Shown: in pieces, positions 1-4,400 of the stretch
Numbering within the stretch: the stretch's first letter is position 1
How the letters are laid out: the number at the start of each line of letters is the position of its first letter
Assembly: GCA_016181165.1 (NCBI GenBank)
Contig: JACOZU010000022.1
Coordinates: 1 to 8,031, forward strand
Direction: 5' to 3'
DNA from: Candidatus Woesebacteria bacterium
GTDB taxonomy: Bacteria; Patescibacteriota; Microgenomatia; UBA8517
DNA length: 8,031 nt
Program-made: the position numbers and the translations under genes
The notes under the pieces: model-generated
Seen by the model: the letters and a program-made list of their open reading frames with translations, nothing else
The model's database searches: none
What the model was told of the DNA's origin: nothing

Positions 1-35
1 ATATAGTTAACTATTCCTCCCAAATTAGTTTGCAT
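1..35 (-). CDS. Possible 5' end of a gene running off the left edge (partial)
   Basis: An ATG at 35-33 on the minus strand opens a frame that stays open to the window edge and gives 11 residues beginning MQTNLGG. It is supported mainly by an extended -10 element (TGATATACT, 50-42) placed 6 nt before the ATG, the same geometry as the reductase gene at 2699. Only 11 codons are visible, so no family can be named. A GGGAGGA sequence inside the frame (about 24-18) could instead be the Shine-Dalgarno site of a start beyond the edge, so the start is tentative. Confidence 0.35.
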   Translation of the reverse strand, partial: MQTNLGGIVNY

Positions 36-41
36 CACTGA

Positions 42-50
42 AGTATATCA
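42..50 (-). promoter_or_regulatory. Extended -10 promoter element for the left-edge gene
   Basis: TGATATACT on the minus strand is a TGn extension plus a near-consensus -10 hexamer. No good -35 hexamer lies 16-18 bp upstream, as is usual for extended -10 promoters. Six bases separate the hexamer from ATG at 35, so the predicted +1 is the A of the ATG, which would make a leaderless mRNA. Confidence 0.4.
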
Positions 51-90
51 AAACTTTCTTCCCTCGAAGAGCATGAGCAGGGTCGAAGGG

Positions 91-102
91 CAAATTCCAG
101 CC
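91..102 (-). promoter_or_regulatory. Third copy of the GGCTGGAATTTG motif
   Basis: These twelve bases are identical to part of the motif at 625-639. It sits just downstream of the GlcG/HbpS stop codon and upstream of the left-edge gene start, about 44 bp above that gene's -10. In the other two copies the equivalent distance is about 31-32 bp. The match is exact but the position differs, so a role as a binding site is less secure here. Confidence 0.35.
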
Positions 103-108
103 GTGAAG

Positions 109-579
109 CTATTCGGTAATTTCTGGGGGTAAGTCTGTATACAAACCAAGAGACTCAACGGCGGCACGACAAATATCTTCATCCTGCTCCTCCGTTCCCC
201 CGCTAAAAGCCATTGCCCCTACAAACTCCGTCTTTGCCTCATCTGCAAAGATGACGACCCCGCCCCCAAAAAGACTTCCGAGTTGTCCCCCAAAGTCCTC
301 TCTATTTTGAGATGTAGATTGCATCCTTTCTCTTTGAACACTCGTCGATCTATGAACAGCTAAAACGGTTTTGGCTTTAGCCGTAGCAATTTCAACGCTG
401 AGGTGCTTATGTTCCCCTACCCCTTGGGAAGTAAGTTGCAGGCCTAGTGCATCAAAAACCATAAGGAAACCAGAAACGCCGAGTTCTCTCGCTTTCTGTA
501 AACCGGCCTCGCGAAGGAAGGTCGCGGCTTCAGGAGAAATTGTTCTCCTTTCGATTAGGATATCTTCTTTCTCTAACAT
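109..579 (-). CDS. GlcG/HbpS family (DUF336) protein
   Basis: This 156-aa protein belongs to the GlcG/HbpS-like (DUF336) family, recognised by its overall pattern. A helix-rich N-terminus leads into the VSGFLMVFDALGLQL strand-turn-strand (residues 35-49). Next comes the IATAKAKTVLAVHRST helix (64-79), a Gly-rich GSLFGGGVVIF strand (101-111), and the diagnostic GAMAFSGGTEEQDE block (121-134). Family members include haem-binding HbpS and GlcG proteins of uncertain role; they are single-domain and usually 130-160 aa, so this one looks full length. No signal peptide or membrane segment is visible, so it is probably cytoplasmic. The ATG at 579 is chosen because a TTGATA-17-TATACT promoter lies right upstream. 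There is no Shine-Dalgarno sequence, and the leader would be about 5 nt. It is divergent from the 81-aa gene. The family call is firm; the ligand and physiological role are not known from sequence. Confidence 0.85.
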   Translation of the reverse strand: MLEKEDILIERRTISPEAATFLREAGLQKARELGVSGFLMVFDALGLQLTSQGVGEHKHLSVEIATAKAKTVLAVHRSTSVQRERMQSTSQNREDFGGQLGSLFGGGVVIFADEAKTEFVGAMAFSGGTEEQDEDICRAAVESLGLYTDLPPEITE

Positions 580-590
580 CGCAAGGTCGG

Positions 591-619
591 AGTATAAACT
601 TTGACTGTTAAAATATCAA
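591..619 (-). promoter_or_regulatory. Sigma70-type promoter of the GlcG/HbpS gene
   Basis: On the minus strand a -35 TTGATA (619-614), a 17-bp spacer and a -10 TATACT (596-591) are visible. Eleven bases separate the -10 from the ATG at 579. The predicted +1 is near 584, leaving a leader of about 5 nt with no room for a ribosome binding site. Confidence 0.7.
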
Positions 620-624
620 TCTCT

Positions 625-639
625 CCCCAAATTCCAGCC
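625..639 (-). promoter_or_regulatory. Shared 15-bp motif between divergent promoters (copy A)
   Basis: GGCTGGAATTTGGGG on the minus strand lies 5 bp upstream of the -35 of the GlcG/HbpS promoter. It sits between that promoter and the divergent promoter of the 81-aa gene. A copy with one mismatch lies 4 bp upstream of the -35 of the 96-aa gene (1291-1305). This placement fits an activator site or UP-like element; its function is inferred only. Confidence 0.45.
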
Positions 640-656
640 CTTTATTCTTGCCTTCC

Positions 657-685
657 TTGATTTATTTTAAGCCAAAGGATATTTT
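657..685 (+). promoter_or_regulatory. Promoter of the 81-aa gene
   Basis: TTGATT (657-662), a 17-bp spacer and TATTTT (680-685) form a plausible sigma70-type promoter. The -10 ends 12 nt before the ATG at 698, so the predicted leader is about 6 nt. The -10 is weaker than those of the neighbouring promoters. Confidence 0.5.
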
Positions 686-697
686 AGTTGAAAGCTA

Positions 698-943
698 ATG
701 AAAGAAGACGAACCTTTAGCCGAAGAGCACCCCATCGTGCCCAAGAACCCAGAAGTCGTAAAGATATTGTACGGGGAACTAGACGATAACTCACTTAGAA
801 AAAGGGGCTTTAATCCAAGAGAAGTCTCAAACTGGGGACTCTCGCTATTTAAGGGGGAGGTACCAGAAGATTTCTCCACTCTCGAGGAGTTTGAGGAATA
901 TGTCTTATCAGTTTCCCCTGGAAAGAAAAACAAACCTGAATAA
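698..943 (+). CDS. Small acidic hypothetical protein, 81 aa
   Basis: I do not recognise this protein. It is 81 aa, rich in Glu, Asp, Lys and Pro, and lacks Cys, signal peptide and membrane segments. It has an acidic N-terminus (MKEDEPLAEEHP), a central FNPREVSNWGLSLF stretch (about residues 38-51), an acidic helix-like segment around EFEEYV (64-69) and a basic tail (GKKNKPE). It looks like a small soluble cytoplasmic protein, perhaps helical. The plus-strand frame is preferred to the overlapping minus-strand frame at 667-933 because its composition is protein-like and a promoter lies 12 nt before the ATG. It is divergent from the GlcG/HbpS gene and ends 12 bp from the convergent 96-aa gene. 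Function unknown. Confidence 0.6.
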   Translation: MKEDEPLAEEHPIVPKNPEVVKILYGELDDNSLRKRGFNPREVSNWGLSLFKGEVPEDFSTLEEFEEYVLSVSPGKKNKPE

Positions 944-955
944 ATTCGAAGCCGT

Positions 956-1246
956 TTATTGCGCGGTTGAGACTTCTCTTTGCCCGGAAATTTGTTCTAA
1001 TTCTTTTCTGAGCCTCTCTTCAAGGTGGGGGCAATGGCTAATGATTTCTTGATATAACTCCTCTGCCTCCTCTGGGTTTATGTTTTCCAATCCTTCGCAA
1101 ATGACAATATTGTTAGCTACACCCCAGACACTACTCCATTCTCTTTCGGGCCCCAGCCCAACTTCACCTTTTCTGTTAGTAATTTCGCTGGCTATTCTTG
1201 CCTTCAGATATTCGAAGTATTCTCTGTGGAACACACCCCTCTCCAT
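956..1246 (-). CDS. Hypothetical protein, 96 aa
   Basis: I do not recognise this protein. Starting at the ATG at 1246 it has 96 aa. The N-terminal half contains HREYFEYLKARIASEI (residues 8-23). The C-terminal half is strongly charged and helix-forming, with PEEAEELYQEIISHCPHLEE (about 59-78) followed by LRKELEQI. Two Cys are present, in the ICEG and HCPH segments. There is no signal peptide or membrane helix. An in-frame TTG two codons upstream (1252) is possible, but the ATG is preferred because a consensus TATAAT ends 11 nt before it, as at the other leaderless-type starts here. It is convergent with the 81-aa gene. Confidence 0.65.
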   Translation of the reverse strand: MERGVFHREYFEYLKARIASEITNRKGEVGLGPEREWSSVWGVANNIVICEGLENINPEEAEELYQEIISHCPHLEERLRKELEQISGQREVSTAQ

Positions 1247-1257
1247 AAACAACTTTT

Positions 1258-1286
1258 ATTATAGGCGAACTGGCACTCGGGTTCAA
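1258..1286 (-). promoter_or_regulatory. Consensus promoter of the 96-aa gene
   Basis: On the minus strand TTGAAC (1286-1281), a 17-bp spacer and a perfect TATAAT (1263-1258) are seen. The -10 ends 11 nt before the ATG at 1246, predicting a leader of about 5 nt without a Shine-Dalgarno sequence. Confidence 0.72.
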
Positions 1287-1290
1287 TTTC

Positions 1291-1305
1291 CCCCAAATTC
1301 CCGCC
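1291..1305 (-). promoter_or_regulatory. Shared 15-bp motif upstream of -35 (copy B)
   Basis: GGCGGGAATTTGGGG on the minus strand matches copy A (625-639) in 14 of 15 positions. It lies 4 bp above the -35 of the 96-aa gene, almost exactly where copy A lies relative to the GlcG/HbpS promoter. The rest of the gap up to 1429 holds only short inverted repeats and no convincing gene. Confidence 0.45.
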
Positions 1306-1397
1306 TGGCAGAGTTTTCAGGTTTTTCCCTGGCTTCAGGTATAAATGCTGAGCATTTCGGTCTAGAACCAATTAGACCTTGTAAATGCATTAAAATT

Positions 1398-1422
1398 AAG
1401 AGATCGTTTCTCTTTCAGAGAA
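1398..1422 (-). other. Short overlapping inverted repeats after the membrane-protein gene
   Basis: Three 6-base segments can form two mutually exclusive hairpins. AAGAGA (1398-1403) pairs with TCTCTT (1409-1414), and TTCTCT (1408-1413) pairs with AGAGAA (1417-1422). They begin 7 nt after the stop codon of the minus-strand membrane-protein gene. They may act as a weak transcription end, but the stems are AT-rich and no clean U-tract follows. Confidence 0.25.
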
Positions 1423-1429
1423 TTTGTTA

Positions 1430-1813
1430 TTAATCAAAATATTTCCACTTTCTTGATATTGGCCAAAGCAAGAAAACCACAATTATTGTTAACGGCAATA
1501 ATAGCAAAACTAGCACCTTATACCATTCAATACCGGGTATTTTAACAAAAAATACTTGTATAAAAAGACCTATCAGAATCGTCGCAATACTTAAATATAC
1601 TGCCCATTTTTTCCACACCCAAAGCCCAATAGTTGCCATTACATGTAATATCCAAGAAAACCAAAAATATGCCCCAAACCACAATTTGGGAAGATTATAG
1701 TAATCCGCATATTCTTGAAAGTTTTTATTTATTAAATCGACGAAGCCATATATAGTACCAACACTTAAAATAATTAATATCGCCGTTAAAAATTTGCCTC
1801 TCTCCTTTTTCAT
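1430..1813 (-). CDS. Four-helix integral membrane protein, 127 aa
   Basis: I do not recognise the family. From the ATG at 1813 the protein has 127 aa with four hydrophobic segments, near residues 8-25, 46-66, 69-89 and 97-117. They are separated by short polar loops rich in Lys, Trp and Tyr. The N-terminus MKKERGK and C-terminus SRKWKYFD are positively charged, which suggests both ends face the cytoplasm. The long first loop (DLINKNFQEYADYYNLPKLW) would be outside. The frame extends upstream to a TTG at 1846, but the added residues are unlike a membrane-protein start. No clear promoter or Shine-Dalgarno site is seen. The gene lies 51 bp after the frameshifted 111-aa gene and may share its transcript. 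The region looks AT-richer than the flanks, which may indicate separate origin. Function unknown. Confidence 0.6.
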   Translation of the reverse strand: MKKERGKFLTAILIILSVGTIYGFVDLINKNFQEYADYYNLPKLWFGAYFWFSWILHVMATIGLWVWKKWAVYLSIATILIGLFIQVFFVKIPGIEWYKVLVLLLLPLTIIVVFLLWPISRKWKYFD

Positions 1814-1846
1814 ACTAGCTGAACTTATGGGACGACGTTGGAACAA

Positions 1847-1860
1847 AAGGCCTAAGCCTT
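1847..1860 (-). terminator. Weak terminator-like hairpin
   Basis: AAGGC-TTAG-GCCTT followed by TTG on the minus strand forms a 5-bp stem with a short T-run. It sits in the gap after the frameshifted gene. The stem is short, so this is a weak candidate. Confidence 0.25.
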
Positions 1861-1864
1861 GCTT

Positions 1865-2199
1865 TCATTTAGAAAGCTCGATTTCTATAACTCTGTTTTT
1901 AATTTCTTTTATAACTTCTGCTGCCTCTTCCTGATTAAGCATTTTGTTCTTCATTCTGTCATCTTTGGGGAGTCTCGCATCCCGACTCGATTTCCTTCCT
2001 GATCTAAATCTGACGTAATCCTTTTTCTTCCATTGTTCTATATTAAAATTTATCGATACTTCATTAACTTGATTATCAGTTTTACACTACCAATATCTTC
2101 TGTGGCTCTTTCTTCTATAAGACTTGTGAGGTCTTGAACTTGCTCCTTGAAATTATATTCTGGTCTAAATCCTACTTCTTCTAAATCAGAGACTTCCAT
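1865..2199 (-). pseudogene. Hypothetical protein, 111 aa, interrupted by a one-base frameshift
   Basis: The ATG at 2199 opens a frame that reads MEVSDLEEVGFRPEYNF and ends at a TAA (2052-2050) after 49 residues. The continuation lies in another frame. Adding one A to the AAAA run at 2083-2080 joins residue 40 to a 71-residue stretch beginning TDNQVNEVSINF, with a basic centre (EQWKKKDYVRFRSGRKSSRD) and a helical tail ending IEIELSK before the TGA at 1867-1865. The C-terminal part has no usable early start of its own, yet it is clearly protein-like. The reconstructed product is 111 aa, charged, soluble, and of no family I know. Single-base loss in an A run fits a sequencing or assembly error, a recent pseudogene, or a slippery site; the sequence cannot decide between them. 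A TATAAT lies 8 nt before the ATG. Confidence 0.6.
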
Positions 2200-2207
2200 T
2201 TGTATGA

Positions 2208-2213
2208 ATTATA
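2208..2213 (-). promoter_or_regulatory. -10 element of the frameshifted 111-aa gene
   Basis: A perfect TATAAT on the minus strand ends 8 nt before the ATG at 2199, predicting a leader of about 2 nt. No good -35 is visible. The element lies 26 bp downstream of tRNA-Gln, so readthrough from the tRNA transcript is an alternative. Confidence 0.45.
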
Positions 2214-2239
2214 TAACAAAAAGTGTGAAAAAAGTGGTG

Positions 2240-2310
2240 CTGCGGGGCAGGGATTCGAACCCCGATTAATCGCTCCAAAGGCGACTGTGCTACCGTTACA
2301 CCACCCCGCA
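2240..2310 (-). tRNA. tRNA-Gln (TTG anticodon)
   Basis: The 71-nt cloverleaf folds fully. The acceptor stem is TGCGGGG/CCCCGCA and the D stem GTGT/GCAC. The anticodon stem is GTCGC/GCGAT with loop CTTTGGA, giving anticodon TTG, which decodes CAA. A 4-nt variable loop and T arm CGGGG-TTCGAAT-CCCTG follow, and the discriminator base is G. The 3' CCA is not encoded (CAC follows the discriminator), so it would be added by CCA-transferase. It is the last of three tRNA genes on this strand, and its 5' end is duplicated in the upstream spacer. Confidence 0.95.
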
Positions 2311-2382
2311 AAATCCGCGAGTGTGAGCCCAGAGGGACCGTTACACCACCCCGCAAAATCCGCGAGTGTGAGCCCAGAGGGA
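2292..2382. repeat. 45-bp direct tandem duplication in the tRNA-Lys/tRNA-Gln spacer
   Basis: Bases 2292-2336 repeat exactly as 2337-2381, with one more shared base. Each unit holds, in minus-strand order, the last bases of a tRNA-Lys (CCCTCTGGGCTCAC), a short spacer, and the first 19 nt of tRNA-Gln. The left unit supplies the 5' end of the intact tRNA-Gln; the right unit leaves only a fragment. Perfect identity points to a recent event or an assembly artefact. Confidence 0.9.
2337..2355 (-). pseudogene. tRNA-Gln 5' fragment (19 nt)
   Basis: TGCGGGGTGGTGTAACGGT on the minus strand is identical to the first 19 nt of the intact tRNA-Gln but has no anticodon arm or 3' half. It is a by-product of the tandem duplication and cannot make a tRNA. 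Confidence 0.8.
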
Positions 2383-2387
2383 TTCGT
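2367..2387 (-). pseudogene. tRNA-Lys 3' remnant (T-arm and acceptor half)
   Basis: CGAATCCCTCTGGGCTCAC on the minus strand matches the 3' end of the intact tRNA-Lys over 19 nt. The flank also resembles that of the real gene: ACTCGCG occurs after both, with 6 extra bases in the real copy. So part of the gene plus its flank was copied downstream. A shorter piece of the same tail recurs in the left duplication unit. Confidence 0.75.
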
Positions 2388-2447
2388 GTGCACAACTTTC
2401 CACCTTGCCTGGCACCATCGAAACCCGAAGGCTCGCGAGTCTGCGAG

Positions 2448-2519
2448 TGAGCCCAGAGGGATTCGAACCCCCAACCACGTGCTTAAAAGGCACTTGCTCT
2501 GCCATTGAGCTATGGGCCC
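2448..2519 (-). tRNA. tRNA-Lys (TTT anticodon)
   Basis: The 72-nt cloverleaf has acceptor GGGCCCA/TGGGCTC with one G-T pair and D stem GCTC/GAGC. The anticodon stem is AGTGC/GCACG with loop CTTTTAA, giving anticodon TTT. The variable loop is TGGTT, the T arm GGGGG-TTCGAAT-CCCTC and the discriminator A. The top anticodon-stem pair is an A-G mismatch. CCA is not encoded (CTC follows). Confidence 0.95.
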
Positions 2520-2564
2520 AAATTTTGATTGGGCACACAAGGTAATCCTTATGGGCACCTTTAG

Positions 2565-2637
2565 TGGCGCCAACGAGAATCGAACTCGTATTTAGGCCTT
2601 GAAAGGGCCTCGTCCTGAGCCGTTAGACGATGGCGCC
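2565..2637 (-). tRNA. tRNA-Glu (TTC anticodon)
   Basis: The 73-nt cloverleaf has acceptor GGCGCCA/TGGCGCC, D stem GTCT/GGAC, and anticodon stem AGGCC/GGCCT with loop CTTTCAA, giving anticodon TTC. The T arm is ACGAG-TTCGATT-CTCGT and the discriminator A. CCA is not encoded (CTA follows). It is the first of the three tRNAs in the direction of transcription. Confidence 0.95.
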
Positions 2638-2661
2638 AAAACAAATTTCGGCAAGGTGAAT

Positions 2662-2691
2662 TTTATCATTTTTGTTCTTCGAATGCTACAA
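2662..2691 (-). promoter_or_regulatory. Possible promoter of the tRNA-Glu/Lys/Gln cluster
   Basis: On the minus strand TTGTAG (2691-2686), an 18-bp spacer and GATAAA (2667-2662) lie 24 bp before the tRNA-Glu 5' end. The -35 overlaps the -10 of the divergent reductase promoter, so the two would compete. The hexamers are imperfect. Confidence 0.4.
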
Positions 2692-2692
2692 T
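2684..2692 (+). promoter_or_regulatory. Extended -10 promoter of the RibD-like gene
   Basis: TGCTACAAT is a TGn extension plus a near-consensus -10 (TACAAT, 2687-2692). Six bases later is the ATG at 2699, so the predicted +1 is the A of the start codon. No clear -35 is present. Confidence 0.55.
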
Positions 2693-2698
2693 CGGGGT

Positions 2699-3625
2699 AT
2701 GGCGAAAGGATCCGAAGATGAGCACGGTTTTGTCCCGGATATAAGTCTTGGAGATGCTAGAATAATGGAGGAGGACCACTACCTGACCGGCAATCATAAT
2801 CTAAAAGAGGTCAACGAAAGAGTCAAAGATAAACTCGGAAGACCCCTAGTCGTTGCAAATTATGTGGCAGACCGAAATGGGGTTATAGCCATCGAGGGGG
2901 TAGATGGACCCCCAAAAGAGATTCAAAACGACGTGGATTGGGAACACTACCAGGAACTTCAGGCACAGGCGGACATAATAATAACGGCAGCGGGGTACTT
3001 AAATCGCGTCAAAAAACTGGGTGATAAAGCCCAAAACATCCTTAATCAATTTGACAAAGGTGGGCCATTTGAAAAACACGGCGACTGGAGACTTGAGCAC
3101 GGATACAAAAGAAGAAACCCCGATGTTGCAGTAGTAAGCAGAAGTCTGGATTTTGATTTTCCTGATGCTCTTACCCGAGGCGGAAGAAGGGTTTTTATTT
3201 TTACAATCTACGAGATGGAAAACTCTGAAAAAGCCAGAAATTTCCGAGAAAGAGGCGCAACCGTCGTTGGGGTCGGAAAAGAAGGTGTCGACGGGAAGAT
3301 AATGATAGAAAGACTGGGAAAAGAGGGTTACGAGGTGGTAAAAATGACAACCGGGCCGAGAGTTTTAAAGATTTTACTCGAGGCTAAGGTTTTAGACAGA
3401 CTTTATGTAACTCAAGTACAAAGGGAAATACCCGGAGATCCAGAGAAATTTATAACCATTCCGATAAATGAAAATACCCTAGAGGAAGTCGACTTGTCCG
3501 GCACGAGGTTTAAACTTACAGACAGTTTGGTGCACGAGGGGGCAAAAGCAAAGGACGGTAGAATCATAACCCAAAAATTTCTGGTTTACGACAGTGAGCA
3601 ATTTTTAGAAGCACTTAACTCTTGA
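2699..3625 (+). CDS. RibD C-terminal/DHFR-fold reductase-like protein
   Basis: This 308-aa protein resembles the RibD C-terminal (COG1985-type pyrimidine reductase, dihydrofolate-reductase fold) family. Diagnostic parts are the first strand RPLVVANYVADRNGVIA (residues 48-64), DWEHYQELQAQADIIITAAG (80-99, the usual position of the helix and G-A-G-T nucleotide-binding strand), the RRVFIFT strand (163-169), and TTGPRVLKILLEAKVLDRLYVT (217-238, matching the family's G-G-P-x-L segment and following helix). The deaminase domain of bifunctional RibD is absent, and about 45 extra charged residues precede the fold. Known relatives use NADPH to reduce riboflavin or folate intermediates; the substrate here is unknown, and no other riboflavin gene is visible. 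The ATG at 2699 is chosen over the upstream TTG at 2672 because the -10 element overlaps the upstream codons. It overlaps the dsbA-like gene tail-to-tail by 11 bp. Confidence 0.75.
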   Translation: MAKGSEDEHGFVPDISLGDARIMEEDHYLTGNHNLKEVNERVKDKLGRPLVVANYVADRNGVIAIEGVDGPPKEIQNDVDWEHYQELQAQADIIITAAGYLNRVKKLGDKAQNILNQFDKGGPFEKHGDWRLEHGYKRRNPDVAVVSRSLDFDFPDALTRGGRRVFIFTIYEMENSEKARNFRERGATVVGVGKEGVDGKIMIERLGKEGYEVVKMTTGPRVLKILLEAKVLDRLYVTQVQREIPGDPEKFITIPINENTLEEVDLSGTRFKLTDSLVHEGAKAKDGRIITQKFLVYDSEQFLEALNS

Positions 3626-4400
3626 GCGCTTCCTCGATTGTTAGCTTCAGAGTTTCAAAGGGAACTGCTCCGGGGATGACCCAAACTTCACCCTTTTTAT
3701 TCATGATGAAGTTGCCCGGGGTGCCGGTTACTCCTGCCGTTATTCCGCCCTGATATTGTTTTTCCACCTTGTCTCCATACTTACCGCTATCCAAACAAGT
3801 CTTAAAAGCCGTCTGGTTTAGCCCGACTTGGGAAGCATACGTAGGAAGTTTTGCCAAATCAAGGCCGTTATTAGAAGGGGTTACCTCAAAAATTTTATCG
3901 ACATATTTCCAAAAACCGTCTGCTCCCGCAAGCTCAAAAGCACACTCTGCCGCCTCAGCCTCCTTATCTGCCTTGGGGTGAAGGGTATCCAGAGGAAAAT
4001 GCCTGTAAACCCAGGTAACCTTGCCATTATATTCGTCAACCGCCTGCTGGGCGGTAGCATGGAACTGCTTACAGAAAGGGCACTCAAGATCCGAGTATTC
4101 AATTAGAAAGATTTCGGCATCCAAAGACCCCCTGATGTGGTCTTTGTCGCTGGGTTTTTCAACTTTGCCTACCTGCTCAGCCGAAAGTTTGCCGTTGATT
4201 TCTGCCGCTCCCTGGTCGCTTGGGGCGAGAGCCGTACCCGAAGCTTTTCCCCCTTCCAAAAAAGAAACCTTTTGCCACAAGACCCCGACCAAGAAAGCAA
4301 GGGCAACGGTGATCACAAGAAGGACCGGAATGAATTTTTCCAAGATGGTGCCGCGCGAAAACATGGTATTTATTCTGTCAATAAAATCTTGCCCTGTCAA
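3615..4400 (-). CDS. Membrane-anchored DsbA-family thioredoxin-fold protein
   Basis: This 261-aa protein has a short cytoplasmic N-terminus, one membrane segment (about residues 23-43), a polar linker (44-90) and a DsbA/thioredoxin-fold domain. The active site CPFC (C107, C110) lies in IEYSDLECPFCKQFH, and the cis-proline loop is GVTGTPGN (P228). Two further Cys, C153 and C202, could form a second disulfide. The family oxidises or isomerises protein thiols outside the membrane, and this anchored topology is common in bacteria without a free periplasm. The TTG start at 4400 overlaps the trxB stop (GGTTGA). An ATG at 4364 would give 249 aa with the same membrane segment and is a fair alternative, as neither has a clear Shine-Dalgarno site. 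It is the last gene of the trxA operon. A re-oxidising partner such as DsbB or VKOR is not in the window. Confidence 0.85.
   Translation of the reverse strand: MTGQDFIDRINTMFSRGTILEKFIPVLLVITVALAFLVGVLWQKVSFLEGGKASGTALAPSDQGAAEINGKLSAEQVGKVEKPSDKDHIRGSLDAEIFLIEYSDLECPFCKQFHATAQQAVDEYNGKVTWVYRHFPLDTLHPKADKEAEAAECAFELAGADGFWKYVDKIFEVTPSNNGLDLAKLPTYASQVGLNQTAFKTCLDSGKYGDKVEKQYQGGITAGVTGTPGNFIMNKKGEVWVIPGAVPFETLKLTIEEALKS

Noticed and set aside
64..90. Imperfect inverted repeat CCCTCGA/TCGAAGGG downstream of the GlcG/HbpS gene as a terminator
   Set aside because: The stem is bulged with a long loop and no T-run follows on the minus strand.
667..933. Minus-strand open frame of 88 aa opposite the 81-aa gene
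   Set aside because: Its composition is Ser/Phe-rich and shadow-like, no promoter or ribosome site precedes it, and the plus-strand frame has both a promoter and a natural protein composition.
1343..1378. Hairpins AAATGC-TGA-GCATTT and GGTCTA-8 nt-TAGACC as a terminator or riboswitch
   Set aside because: They are separate 6-bp stems without a U-tract or any recognised riboswitch core, in an AT-rich gap where such repeats occur by chance.
1080..1433. Plus-strand open frame of 117 aa
   Set aside because: It runs antisense through the 96-aa gene and its consensus promoter and has no initiation signal of its own.
2292..2382. CRISPR-like repeat
   Set aside because: There are only two head-to-tail units with no spacer between them, and the unit is made of tRNA pieces.
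2388..2447. A fourth, degenerate tRNA between tRNA-Lys and the tRNA remnants
   Set aside because: A GGGTTTCGATGG stretch resembles a T-loop, but no pairing stems or anticodon arm can be drawn around it.
2181..2573. Long minus-strand open frame of 130 aa, with smaller frames at 2186-2395, 2341-2538 and plus-strand 2200-2508
   Set aside because: They are translations of the three tRNA genes and the duplicated tRNA fragments; repeated peptide segments such as GLTLADFAGWCNG come from the 45-bp DNA repeat.
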